Origin: CAYYBZ01 sp964470285 [NCBI: uncultured Oligoflexia bacterium] | GTDB lineage: Bacteria; Bdellovibrionota_G; CAYYBZ01 | NCBI GenBank assembly: GCA_964470285.1 | Contig: CAYYBZ010000048.1 | Location: 1 to 9,767 of the forward strand | Reading direction: 5' to 3' | DNA: 9,767 nt | Shown: positions 1 to 7,097 of the stretch, in pieces | How positions within the stretch are numbered: the first letter of the stretch is position 1 | How the letters are laid out: each line of letters starts with the position of its first letter | Position numbers and translations under genes: made by a program | The notes under the pieces: model-generated | What the model was told of the DNA's origin: nothing | What the model saw: only the letters and a program-made list of their open reading frames with translations | Database searches by the model: none

Positions 1-693
1 ATGCATATTTGCGCAGTTATAACTTCCGGGGGAGGGGGCAACAGATTTTCTTCGAAAATCAAAAAGCAGTTCCATCTTCTTGACGATAAACCGATCCTTT
101 ATCATTCATTAATTCCTTTTGAAAAATGCGGCATTGTGGACGATATAATTATCGTCGTTCCCGAGGGCGATGAGGAAACGGCAAAAGAGAAGATAGTCGA
201 TCGGTATTCCTTTAATAAAGTAAGAAAAATAATTAAAGGCGGAGCTCAGAGACAAAACTCAGTTTATAACGGTTTAAAGGCAATAGAAAGTAAAACAGAT
301 TATGTGATAATTCATGACGGAGTAAGGCCTTTTATCAAAACAACCGAGGTAGAAAGTATTGTTAAAGAGGTTCAAGAATATAAAGCCGTTTCATTTGCGA
401 TTCCTGCAAAAAATACAATAGCCAGGGCGGGCAGTGAGGGAATTATCAGTGAAGTTTTTCAAAGAAAGCAGATATTTGAGATCCTGACTCCTCAGGCTTT
501 TGAATATGATCTTATTGCTCAGGCTCACGAGAAAGCTTTAAAAAATAATTTTACTGCAACTGACGATTCCGCGCTTGTTAAAAAAATTGGTAAAAGTGTT
601 AAAATTCTTTTAGGGTCTTATGAAAATATCAAGATTACATTTGAATCCGATTTGAAGGTTGCGCAAAAAATCATGGAAAGCTGGAGTATTTAG
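1..693 (+). CDS. ispD: 2-C-methyl-D-erythritol 4-phosphate cytidylyltransferase
   Basis: Transfers CMP from CTP to 2-C-methyl-D-erythritol 4-phosphate in the cytosolic MEP pathway of isoprenoid synthesis. The 230-residue length is normal for the family. The N-terminal nucleotide-binding loop is a Gly-rich variant (S9-G-G-G-G-N-R15) followed by K22-Q-F, supplying the usual Arg and Lys that contact CTP. A GGAQRQNSV segment lies at 80-88, HDGVRPF at 105-111 holds the conserved Asp106 and Arg109, TPQAF is at 163-167, TDDSALV near 187-193, and NIKIT at 209-213. The ATG is the first base of the window. It fits the family start because the loop begins only a few residues in, but the upstream signal and a longer start cannot be checked. 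It is followed almost without gap by ispF, its usual partner. The Gly-rich loop departs from the common AAGxGxR form, but all catalytic positions are present. Confidence 0.95.
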   Translation: MHICAVITSGGGGNRFSSKIKKQFHLLDDKPILYHSLIPFEKCGIVDDIIIVVPEGDEETAKEKIVDRYSFNKVRKIIKGGAQRQNSVYNGLKAIESKTDYVIIHDGVRPFIKTTEVESIVKEVQEYKAVSFAIPAKNTIARAGSEGIISEVFQRKQIFEILTPQAFEYDLIAQAHEKALKNNFTATDDSALVKKIGKSVKILLGSYENIKITFESDLKVAQKIMESWSI

Positions 694-694
694 C

Positions 695-1177
695 TTGTAT
701 AATTTAAGGATAGGAACGGGGTTTGACGTCCACAGATTTCAGGAAGGGCGGGGGCTATACCTGGGTGGTGTACAGATTCCTTTTAAAAAGGGTCTTAAGG
801 GTCATTCCGATGCCGATATTCTTATTCATGCCATATGTGATGCACTTTTAGGTGCTCTTGGTGAAGGAGACATAGGTGTTCATTTCCCGGATTCAGATCA
901 AAAATACAAGGATAAAAGGAGTACTTTTTTCTTAGGCTATATTTCAGAAATGATTGAAGGCAAAAATTGGGAAATTGTAAATATAGATTCGATAGTTATC
1001 GCCGAGGAACCTAGAATAGCCGGTTACGCAAAAGAAATGAAAGAAATTATTGCAAATCACTTAAGAATTGAACCGCAGCAGATATCAATAAAAGGAACCA
1101 CAACTGAAGGACTTGGTTTCACAGGTAAAAAGGAAGGCATGGCTTGTTTTGCCACAGCCCTTATATCAAGGAAATAA
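695..1177 (+). CDS. ispF: 2-C-methyl-D-erythritol 2,4-cyclodiphosphate synthase (TTG start)
   Basis: Cyclises CDP-methylerythritol 2-phosphate to MEcPP with release of CMP, two steps after IspD. The TTG at 695 gives 160 residues, the usual family size, and puts the metal ligands at Asp11, His13 and His45. GHSDAD is at 36-41, GDIGVHFPDSD at 58-68, and the cytidine-side TTTEGLGFTGKKEG near 135-148 with Thr136 and Glu138. The residue before TTT is Gly, where Ala is common. An open frame extends back to a TTG at 659 inside ispD, but its 12 extra residues are not family-like. The 695 start has a GGAG at 683-686 with 8-nt spacing. The ispD stop ends at 693, one base upstream, so translation is probably coupled. 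No promoter is visible between the two genes. Confidence 0.95.
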   Translation: MYNLRIGTGFDVHRFQEGRGLYLGGVQIPFKKGLKGHSDADILIHAICDALLGALGEGDIGVHFPDSDQKYKDKRSTFFLGYISEMIEGKNWEIVNIDSIVIAEEPRIAGYAKEMKEIIANHLRIEPQQISIKGTTTEGLGFTGKKEGMACFATALISRK

Positions 1178-1211
1178 CTTTTAAAAATATATCCCAGCGA
1201 AAGGAGAAGTT

Positions 1212-1466
1212 ATGGCCGATGAAACCAAAGTAGGGGTCGTAAGTAAATTTTTCGCTAAACCCTCCGTAGCAGCAATTAATCTTGAAGGTGAAATAAAAGT
1301 CGGAGATATTCTTCATTTTAAGGGTGTAACGACTGATTTCGAACAGAAAATTGATTCCATGCAGATTGACAATGCGGCGGTTGAAAAAGCAGGTGTAGGT
1401 CAATCAGTCGGGATTAAAGTAAAAGACCGCGTACGTGAAAACGACGAAGTGTTTAAGTTGTCTTAG
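1212..1466 (+). CDS. Small EF-Tu domain-2-like beta-barrel protein
   Basis: An 84-residue protein resembling the second (beta-barrel) domain of translational GTPases and the C-terminal barrel of U32-type peptidases. The pattern is GEIKVGDILHFKG at 26-38, then TTDF, then SMQID at 49-53, and an Asp/Val-rich end with GVGQSVGIKV at 61-70 and VRENDEVFKL at 74-83. Stand-alone proteins of this kind are annotated in various genomes as translation elongation factor-like; their role is not established, and binding to RNA or a protein partner is only a guess. The start is well supported: AAAGGAG lies 5 nt upstream of the ATG. The gene follows ispF by 34 nt on the same strand and may be cotranscribed. 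There is no GTPase domain and no U32 peptidase gene nearby. Its stop codon overlaps the stop of the convergent lipoprotein gene. Confidence 0.8.
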   Translation: MADETKVGVVSKFFAKPSVAAINLEGEIKVGDILHFKGVTTDFEQKIDSMQIDNAAVEKAGVGQSVGIKVKDRVRENDEVFKLS

Positions 1467-2293
1467 TGCGAAGACAGCCAGTTTGATAAGCCATCAAACT
1501 CTGTAATGATTCCTTCACCTATATTGCCGGAATTGGCTGAAGATCCGAAAACAAAAAGACTTCCTCCGGCTTCAGTCCAGCTTCCTACTACCCTGTAAGT
1601 GTTGTTTCCATCTATCGGGTAATATAGGTTAAATGAGTGAAGCCTTTTAAGATAGGCGTTGAAACCGCCTTTTACACGCTGCGCTTCTCCCTGCATCTGC
1701 ATGCATAAAACGACAACCCCTTCCTCAGGTAATTCTTCGGCAAACAGTCTTGTCAGAGTTGTAAACGAATCGTATTTAAAGGAAATATCCATCTGACCTA
1801 CGTCGACAATATGATTTGTATAGGATATGTAATCAACTGCGCCTGAGAGAAAATCTTCCTTTATTCCATCATTATAATCTCTTTCCAGAGATACGTATCT
1901 TTCAGGGCCGTAAACCTCTATCTGATCGTCCCAGAGGACGGCCGTCATCATAAGATTAAGATCCGCCTCCATCGGTCTTGCAACTATCGCTCCGGGTAAT
2001 CCGTCATCAGGAGGATATGAGCTTAACTGAAGCCCCGGATCATATAGCATTTTCAGGGAAGAATCTTCTGTTTGCGGCGTAATTTTTCCCTTAAAAGCTT
2101 CATCAAGAACATTTTTAAAGCTCAAAAGACTGTTTTTTAAGTCCGCTCCGGGATTTGTCCCGTAAAAACAGGAATCAGCCATTTTTTGCGCAAAATCGTT
2201 AATGTTTTTATCGGCATTTTTTAAAGGTAAGGGTTGTCCGCAGGAGAAAACGGACATAATTGCAAGAAAAAATGTTAATCTGACAAATTTCAC
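1463..2293 (-). CDS. Putative lipoprotein of unknown function, downstream paralogue
   Basis: A 276-residue protein that I do not recognise. It has a short lysine/arginine-containing signal peptide and a lipobox V15-F-S-C18, so it should be lipidated on Cys18. The following residue is Gly, not Asp, which favours outer-membrane sorting under the proteobacterial rule. It is clearly paralogous to the gene immediately upstream. Both mature proteins begin CGQPLPLKNA, both have GxxTPQTxDSxLK (here 69-81), GAIV (101-104), ERY or QRY followed by a Tyr-Asp-rich stretch, LYYP or IYYP with a following N..Y, and an ANSGNxGEGII tail (here 243-253). The mature chain has only two cysteines, Cys42 and Cys197, 155 residues apart as in the paralogue. 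The start is a GTG 13 nt after the preceding stop, with no clear Shine-Dalgarno. No transmembrane segment is seen after the signal. Confidence 0.85.
   Translation of the reverse strand: MKFVRLTFFLAIMSVFSCGQPLPLKNADKNINDFAQKMADSCFYGTNPGADLKNSLLSFKNVLDEAFKGKITPQTEDSSLKMLYDPGLQLSSYPPDDGLPGAIVARPMEADLNLMMTAVLWDDQIEVYGPERYVSLERDYNDGIKEDFLSGAVDYISYTNHIVDVGQMDISFKYDSFTTLTRLFAEELPEEGVVVLCMQMQGEAQRVKGGFNAYLKRLHSFNLYYPIDGNNTYRVVGSWTEAGGSLFVFGSSANSGNIGEGIITEFDGLSNWLSSH
1480..1500. repeat. Perfect 8-bp inverted repeat at a convergent gene junction
   Basis: AGTTTGAT (1480-1487), loop AAGCC, ATCAAACT (1493-1500). The arms are perfectly complementary with a 5-nt loop. The hairpin lies 14 nt beyond the stop of the EF-Tu-like gene and inside the last codons of the convergent lipoprotein gene. 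No T-run follows on either strand, so it is not a classical intrinsic terminator. It could mark or stabilise the 3' ends of the two convergent transcripts, or be a by-product of coding sequence. Confidence 0.55.
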
Positions 2294-2306
2294 TGTTTTA
2301 TTAATA

Positions 2307-3155
2307 TCAATAGTACTCAGATTTAATGAAGTTTACAAAAGATGTGGTTTCGTCGATTATCCCCTCTCCGACATTGCCTGAATTTGCTCCTGACATGAAA
2401 ATCCAAAGACCTCCTCCGGCTTTCAGCATAGTTGAGTTAATCTTGTAAATAGAGTTAGCGTCTTTTGGATAATATATGTTCCATGAATAAAGGTAGTCCA
2501 TGTAGGCATTTAATTCGCCTGTTGTGTTTTCAGCAGGTTCGGTCATCCAGTTACAGACAACCAATACTCCTTCATCAGGAAACGTTTCGCTGCGGTGTCT
2601 TATAAATCTTAAATTAGTTGTGTATTTGAACCTAATACCTCTTTGCCCTGTATCTTCCTGAAGATTTGTTGTAAAAAGATAATCCTCTTCACCGGCGACA
2701 AATTTGTCTTTATCGCCTTCTGTGTATTCTCTCTGGTACATTACATATCGTTGCGGATCGGTAAGAATGGTCGCCCAGTCGTCTCTAACAAGTGATTCTA
2801 TGAACTGTTGAAGGGTTACATCGAGAGGAACCCCAACTATCGCTCCGGCTGTTTCATACTGCTCAGGGTAGGCCGGAAGCTGTAATCCATTATCGATTAT
2901 CTTTAGTCTTGAATCGTCGGTTTGCGGAGTCATCTCGCCCTGGTAAATCTCATCCATAAGAGTTTTAATTTCGTTGATTTTGTCAGAGATGTCTTCGCTT
3001 TGGTGATTCTCGCCCAGACAGTAATCAAACATCCCTTTGGCCATTGTAACAACTTCTTCAGAGGCGTTTTTTAGGGGTAAGGGCTGACCGCATCCGGCTA
3101 TCAGGATAATAAGAAATCCGAAGATCAAAAATTTTTTTTGTTTAAGATTAAGCAT
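2307..3155 (-). CDS. Putative lipoprotein of unknown function, upstream paralogue
   Basis: A 282-residue protein, unrecognised beyond being the tandem paralogue of the next gene downstream. Its signal peptide has a KQKK cluster, a hydrophobic core and a canonical lipobox I19-A-G-C22; Gly at +2 suggests the outer membrane. Shared landmarks are CGQPLPLKNA at 22-31, EMTPQTDDSRLK at 74-85, GAIV at 94-97, NIYYPKDANSIY near 226-237 and ANSGNVGEGII at 247-257. Mature cysteines are at 46 and 201, the same 155-residue spacing as in the paralogue, which suggests a disulfide in the periplasm. The start is supported by AGAGG 5 nt upstream of the ATG. It lies 18 nt after the eno stop, so it is probably cotranscribed with it. 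Secretion and lipidation can be predicted, but no enzymatic motif is evident. Confidence 0.85.
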   Translation of the reverse strand: MLNLKQKKFLIFGFLIILIAGCGQPLPLKNASEEVVTMAKGMFDYCLGENHQSEDISDKINEIKTLMDEIYQGEMTPQTDDSRLKIIDNGLQLPAYPEQYETAGAIVGVPLDVTLQQFIESLVRDDWATILTDPQRYVMYQREYTEGDKDKFVAGEEDYLFTTNLQEDTGQRGIRFKYTTNLRFIRHRSETFPDEGVLVVCNWMTEPAENTTGELNAYMDYLYSWNIYYPKDANSIYKINSTMLKAGGGLWIFMSGANSGNVGEGIIDETTSFVNFIKSEYY

Positions 3156-3173
3156 AAAGCCTCTTTTCGAAAA

Positions 3174-4463
3174 TTATTTTAAAAATCTGCTGTAAGGGTT
3201 TTTACCTGCAAAGCGAGCTTTACTGCCAAGATCTTCTTCTATTCTAAGTAATTGATTATATTTTGCAAGTCTATCGGTCCTGGATGCCGAGCCGGTTTTT
3301 ATCTGGCCTGAATTCATTGCTACAGCAAAATCTGCTATCGTTGAGTCTTCGGTTTCTCCTGATCTGTGAGAAATTACCGTTGTGAAATTACCCTTATGTG
3401 CCAGATTAACTGTTTCCATAGTTTCGCTGACTGAACCTATCTGATTCAATTTAATTAAAATTGAATTAGCGGCTTTTGTTTCGATACCTTTTGTAAGAAA
3501 CTCCGGATTTGTAACAAACAAATCATCTCCGACAATCTGAATCTTTTCACCCAAGGATCTGGTAAGATTTTTAAAACCATCCCAGTCGTTTTCATCCAGA
3601 CCGTCTTCTATGGATATTATCGGATACTTTGAGAGTAAAGCCTCGTAGAATTTTACCATGTCGGCAGAACTTTTTTTCGATCCGTCGGATTTATGAAACA
3701 CATACTGGCCGTTATCAAAAAATGAGCTGGCTGCGGCATCTATCGCTAAAGATATGTCCTTGCCGGGTTTGTATCCTGCTTTTTCTATCGCTTCAATTAT
3801 TAAATCAAAACCTTCTTCATTTGATTTTAAGGCCGGAGCAAAACCTCCCTCGTCACCTACCGATGTACTCTTTCCTTTTGATTTTAAAACCTTCTTTAAA
3901 TTATGAAAGGTTTCAACGCCCATTCTAAAGGACTCTCTGAACGAATCCGCTCCAAAAGGAACAATCATGAATTCCTGTATATCTGCATTGTTATCAGCAT
4001 GCTGACCGCCGTTGATAATGTTCATCTGAGGGACGGGAAGCAGGTTTCCCTTTCCGTCACTCAAGTATGAATATAGAGGCAGGTTTTTTTCACATGCATG
4101 GGCCTTTGCAAAAGCCATGGAAGTTCCAAGTATGGCGTTTGCGCCAAGATTAGTTTTATTCTTTGTCCCGTCAAGGTCAAAAAGCGTTTTGTCAAGTGAT
4201 TCAACATCTTTAATGCTTTGGTTCAGAATTTTTGATTTTATTTTTGAATTTACATTTTCAACGGCCTGTAAAACTCCTTTACCCATTAATCTTTTAGAGT
4301 CTCCGTCTCTAAGCTCGCAGGCTTCATGCTCTCCGGTGGATGCTCCGGAAGGGACGGCCGCTCTGCCGAAATGACCTGAATCAAACCAAATATCTACTTC
4401 AACTGTCGGATTGCCTCTGGAATCAAAAATCTCTCTTGCTTTAATATTTTTTATCTTTGGCAT
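3174..4463 (-). CDS. eno: Enolase (phosphopyruvate hydratase)
   Basis: Interconverts 2-phosphoglycerate and phosphoenolpyruvate in glycolysis and gluconeogenesis, in the cytosol, as a Mg-dependent enzyme. The 429 residues match bacterial enolases end to end. Visible landmarks are [15 protein letters not shown] near the N-terminus, [10 protein letters not shown] with the mobile-loop Ser, [24 protein letters not shown] with a catalytic Glu, the Mg ligands in [18 protein letters not shown] and VGDDLFVTN, the signature [14 protein letters not shown] with the catalytic Lys, [14 protein letters not shown], and [16 protein letters not shown]. One small oddity is AASSFF where most enolases have AASEF, next to but not at the metal ligand. 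The ATG has AGGAG at spacing 8. A short CACCTCCT just upstream on the same strand could pair with that ribosome-binding site. Confidence 0.98.
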   Translation of the reverse strand: MPKIKNIKAREIFDSRGNPTVEVDIWFDSGHFGRAAVPSGASTGEHEACELRDGDSKRLMGKGVLQAVENVNSKIKSKILNQSIKDVESLDKTLFDLDGTKNKTNLGANAILGTSMAFAKAHACEKNLPLYSYLSDGKGNLLPVPQMNIINGGQHADNNADIQEFMIVPFGADSFRESFRMGVETFHNLKKVLKSKGKSTSVGDEGGFAPALKSNEEGFDLIIEAIEKAGYKPGKDISLAIDAAASSFFDNGQYVFHKSDGSKKSSADMVKFYEALLSKYPIISIEDGLDENDWDGFKNLTRSLGEKIQIVGDDLFVTNPEFLTKGIETKAANSILIKLNQIGSVSETMETVNLAHKGNFTTVISHRSGETEDSTIADFAVAMNSGQIKTGSASRTDRLAKYNQLLRIEEDLGSKARFAGKNPYSRFLK

Positions 4464-4470
4464 AAAAAAG

Positions 4471-4500
4471 CTCCTTTAATTAAATACTTATGAGGAGGTG
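4471..4500 (-). promoter_or_regulatory. eno ribosome-binding site with an upstream anti-SD-like sequence
   Basis: Read on the - strand, CACCTCCT (4500-4493) matches the anti-Shine-Dalgarno end of 16S rRNA. It is followed 17 nt later by AGGAG (4475-4471), the eno ribosome-binding site. CTCCT can pair with AGGAG in a 5-bp stem that would hide the site. The stem is short and the loop long, so regulation is only a possibility. The ribosome-binding site itself is secure. Confidence 0.35.
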
Positions 4501-4519
4501 TATTTATATCAATAAATTA

Positions 4520-5167
4520 TTAAAATGGAACAAAATAATTAGTACCGCTTTTAAGCTGATTTATTTCTTTTAAAAGGCTTTCACTGTCTTCGGGATTGTT
4601 GACAAAGTCGAGTTTTTTTGTGTTTACTACTAAAAGAGGCGTTTGATTATAGTGAAAAAAGAAATAATTATAAGCCTTTACAAGTTCTCTTAAATAATCC
4701 AGCGATATTGCATCGCTGTAGGGTCCTTTTTTGCTCTTTAGCCTTTCCTCTAAAGATTCAGCATCGGTTTGAAGATAAATAACGAGATCGGGCAAAGCGA
4801 TGCTGGCTTTTAACAGAGAGTATACCTTCTCGTAAAGAATGAATTCGTTCTCATCCAGTGTAATAGAAGCGAATATCCTGTCTTTTAAGAAAAGGTAGTC
4901 GCAGACTATATTTGATTGAAACAGATCCTGCTGGCCTAAATCTTTTTGCTGACCGAAACGTGAAAGAAGAAAATAAAGCTGGGTTTGAAACGCGTATTTG
5001 GTCATGTCTGAGTAAAAATTTTCCAGAAAGGGATTGTTTTGATCAAGGATTAGTCTGGCTTTGAGTTTTATCCCTAAAATGTTCGTCAGGGATGATTTAC
5101 CCGCTCCAATCGGCCCCTCAATGGCTATATACTTAGGCCTTTTCATATGAGTACGGTTAAGTAACAT
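4520..5167 (-). CDS. Deoxynucleoside kinase (deoxyadenosine/deoxyguanosine kinase family)
   Basis: Phosphorylates deoxynucleosides at the 5' position using a nucleoside triphosphate, in cytosolic DNA-precursor salvage. The 215-residue chain has a P-loop GPIGAGKSS at 18-26, a buried NNPFLENFY substrate-side segment at 44-52, CDYLFLKDRIFA at 89-100 in place of the DRS/DRY motif, and the family ending TPLLVVNTKKLDFVNN. Substrate preference among dA, dG and dC cannot be read from the sequence. The LID region reads RLKSKKGPYS, where bacterial relatives usually carry an RGRxYE-like run, so a Lys may replace an Arg. Neither start has a Shine-Dalgarno. The ATG at 5146 (residue 8, MKRPKY) gives the more typical short N-terminus and is a real alternative to 5167. 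It lies 39 nt after rsmA and 56 nt before eno on the same strand. Confidence 0.88.
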   Translation of the reverse strand: MLLNRTHMKRPKYIAIEGPIGAGKSSLTNILGIKLKARLILDQNNPFLENFYSDMTKYAFQTQLYFLLSRFGQQKDLGQQDLFQSNIVCDYLFLKDRIFASITLDENEFILYEKVYSLLKASIALPDLVIYLQTDAESLEERLKSKKGPYSDAISLDYLRELVKAYNYFFFHYNQTPLLVVNTKKLDFVNNPEDSESLLKEINQLKSGTNYFVPF

Positions 5168-5206
5168 TTATATATAATATTGTCTAGAACATTTCACAAA
5201 AGATAC

Positions 5207-6076
5207 TTAAGCCCTTAAGGATTTGGGCAATTCCGGTTCCTTGTTGACACTTAAGAACAGTTTGTAAATCTCTGACGGTTCAATATTCTCTATACGTTTA
5301 TCGGGATCTATCCGTGATTTTTCAAGCAGACTTTTGATTTTCTCAGAAGGTAAGCAAAGAGCGTTTTTTAGATTGTTGGGGATTTTTTTTCTTCTGTACT
5401 GAAAAATACGCTTTAAAAAATCGGAAAAAGGCTTTAGATGTTCCGGTTTAATTAGGGGTTTTTCCCTGAATTTAAAACGTAGTGTTAAGGTTTGAACTTC
5501 AGGTTTTGGATAAAAAGAATCGCTGCTGATTAGCGGGCCCGATTCAATATCGCATAAAAGAGCACTCTGAACGGAAAGCGTTCCGTAATTTTTTGAAGAC
5601 GGCCCTGATATGATTCTTTGAGCCAGCTCTTTTTGAAATGATAGCGTTGCCGTTTCCATAATTTTTGAATTTAAAAAGAGCTTAACCAGAACCTGTGAGG
5701 AAATTGAATAAGGCAGATTTGAAAAAACCGTTAACTTTTTACCGAAGAAAAATTCTTTAAGATCCAGTTCTAAAAAATCCTTATTTATTATTTTTACATT
5801 TTCGGGTAAATCAATCTTTTTGTATATATCGAACAGTTTCCTGTCGATTTCAATGCAGTTTACACTTTTGGCTTTTTTTGAAAGCGGTAATGTAAGAGAT
5901 AAAAATCCCGGGCCGATTTCTATTACATCATCATCTTTCGTGGTTAAGGAAAAATCCACGATTTTATTTGCGCTTTCTTCAGAAATTAGAAAATTCTGTC
6001 CCTTTGATTTCTGAGGCCGGATATCCAGCGATTCAATCAGGGATTTCAGGGATTTTATCGAATACGGATTTATCAT
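5207..6076 (-). CDS. rsmA: 16S rRNA (adenine1518/1519-N6)-dimethyltransferase
   Basis: The KsgA/RsmA methyltransferase that dimethylates two adjacent adenines in the 3'-terminal hairpin of 16S rRNA, late in 30S assembly, using S-adenosylmethionine. The 289 residues show KGQNFL at 25-30, SAM motif I VIEIGPGFLSL at 51-61, the acidic IEID at 75-78, NKDFLEL near 98-104, the catalytic NLPYSIS at 120-126, FQKELAQRI at 147-155, YGTLSVQ at 164-170, YPKPEV at 189-194 and a basic QYRRKKIPNNL near 226-236 in place of the common RRKTLxNNL. All core motifs are present. The ATG lies 12 nt after the tsaD stop, with no obvious Shine-Dalgarno; the short spacing suggests translation follows on from tsaD. Confidence 0.96.
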   Translation of the reverse strand: MINPYSIKSLKSLIESLDIRPQKSKGQNFLISEESANKIVDFSLTTKDDDVIEIGPGFLSLTLPLSKKAKSVNCIEIDRKLFDIYKKIDLPENVKIINKDFLELDLKEFFFGKKLTVFSNLPYSISSQVLVKLFLNSKIMETATLSFQKELAQRIISGPSSKNYGTLSVQSALLCDIESGPLISSDSFYPKPEVQTLTLRFKFREKPLIKPEHLKPFSDFLKRIFQYRRKKIPNNLKNALCLPSEKIKSLLEKSRIDPDKRIENIEPSEIYKLFLSVNKEPELPKSLRA

Positions 6077-6088
6077 TTTAATTTGTTT

Positions 6089-7087
6089 TTAGATTTCGAG
6101 ATTTGCATATGCATTTAATGCCAGGTTGTCTCTCAATCCCTTATTTAGAAGAAGCGAACCTGCACAGGCAATCATTGCCGCATTATCGGTACAAAGACTC
6201 TTTCCCGGAATAAAGAATTCGTATTCGTTTTCTAAAGATGAATCTTTGAGTTTTTCTCTTAATCTTTGATTTGCCGCTACTCCCCCGCAGACTATTACCC
6301 GAGGAATATCTGTCGATCTTACTGCCACTGTTATTTTATGAATCAGTGTGTCGATACACGCTTCCTGAAACGATGAGGCAATTTTAGCTTTATTCTTCGA
6401 AGATTTATCGTTAGTCTTTCTGGTTATATTTAAGACGGCCGTTTTAAGTCCTGAAAAGCTGAAATCCAATGATGTTTTATCCGTTAGCGGTCTGGGTAAA
6501 TCAAAATTCGACGAATCAACTCCTCTTGCAATCTTTTCTATTTGAATCCCTCCGGGGTAACCGAGACCGAGTATTTTTGATACTTTATCAAAGGCCTCTC
6601 CGGCCGCATCATCTCTTGTTTTACCTAAAAGTTCTATATCCAGAGGGCTTTTTATTTTATACAGGCTGGTATGTCCACCTGAAACAATCATTCCGATGCA
6701 CGGGTAAGAGGGCTTGGCTTTTTCAAGTAAAACCGCACATAAATGAGCGTGAAGGTGATTGACGCCGATCAGAGGTATTTTAAGACAATAACTTAATGAT
6801 TTTGCAACGTTGAGTCCTACAAGAAGCGATCCTATAAGGCCGGGGCCCTTTGTTACGGCAACGGCATCAATTTCTTCGGCATTGACTGAGGCATTTTTTA
6901 AAGCCTTCTTTATTACGGGAAGAACAATTTCCATATGGCGCCTCGAAGCGAGTTCGGGAACGACTCCTCCGAATTTAGCATGAATTAAATCCTGGGATGC
7001 AACTACGTTAGATAAAACTTCGGTTGTGTCTTTTACTACAGATGCAGAGGTTTCGTCGCAGGAGCTTTCTATGCCTAGGACTTTCAT
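6089..7087 (-). CDS. tsaD: tRNA N6-adenosine threonylcarbamoyltransferase
   Basis: Transfers threonylcarbamoyl from TC-AMP to A37 of ANN-decoding tRNAs, together with TsaB and TsaE, in the cytosol. From the ATG at 7087 the protein is 332 residues and starts MKVLGIESSCDETS, the universal family N-terminus. Metal ligands are His111 and His115 in HLHAH. Other marks are SGGHTSL, DDAAGEAFDKVSKILGLGYPGG, FSFSGLKTAV, CGGVAANQRLR, and the final metal Asp in CTDNAAMIA. The frame stays open 51 codons further upstream, but that stretch is the 3' end of cpoB read in another frame and is not family-like, so the longer start is rejected. There are 10 nt between the cpoB stop and this start, and no strong Shine-Dalgarno. 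It is cotranscribed with rsmA downstream, another translation-machinery modifier. Confidence 0.96.
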   Translation of the reverse strand: MKVLGIESSCDETSASVVKDTTEVLSNVVASQDLIHAKFGGVVPELASRRHMEIVLPVIKKALKNASVNAEEIDAVAVTKGPGLIGSLLVGLNVAKSLSYCLKIPLIGVNHLHAHLCAVLLEKAKPSYPCIGMIVSGGHTSLYKIKSPLDIELLGKTRDDAAGEAFDKVSKILGLGYPGGIQIEKIARGVDSSNFDLPRPLTDKTSLDFSFSGLKTAVLNITRKTNDKSSKNKAKIASSFQEACIDTLIHKITVAVRSTDIPRVIVCGGVAANQRLREKLKDSSLENEYEFFIPGKSLCTDNAAMIACAGSLLLNKGLRDNLALNAYANLEI

Positions 7088-7097
7088 TGTTAAATAA

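Noticed and set aside
659-694. 12-codon extension of ispF from a TTG inside ispD
   Set aside because: The TTG at 695 has a GGAG at good spacing and gives the normal 160-residue IspF.
1161-1403. - strand open frame of 80 codons
   Set aside because: It is antisense to the EF-Tu-like gene, which has a strong ribosome-binding site and family similarity.
3629-4374. Two + strand open frames opposite eno
   Set aside because: They are antisense shadows of a fully conserved enolase.
5171-5199. Possible internal promoter before the deoxynucleoside kinase (TTGTGA, 17 bp, TATATA on the - strand)
   Set aside because: It matches only 4 of 6 bases in each box in very AT-rich DNA, and would start transcription almost at the first ATG.
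5207-5226. GCCC/GGGC inverted repeat at the end of rsmA
   Set aside because: It is a four-pair stem with no T-run, inside coding sequence.
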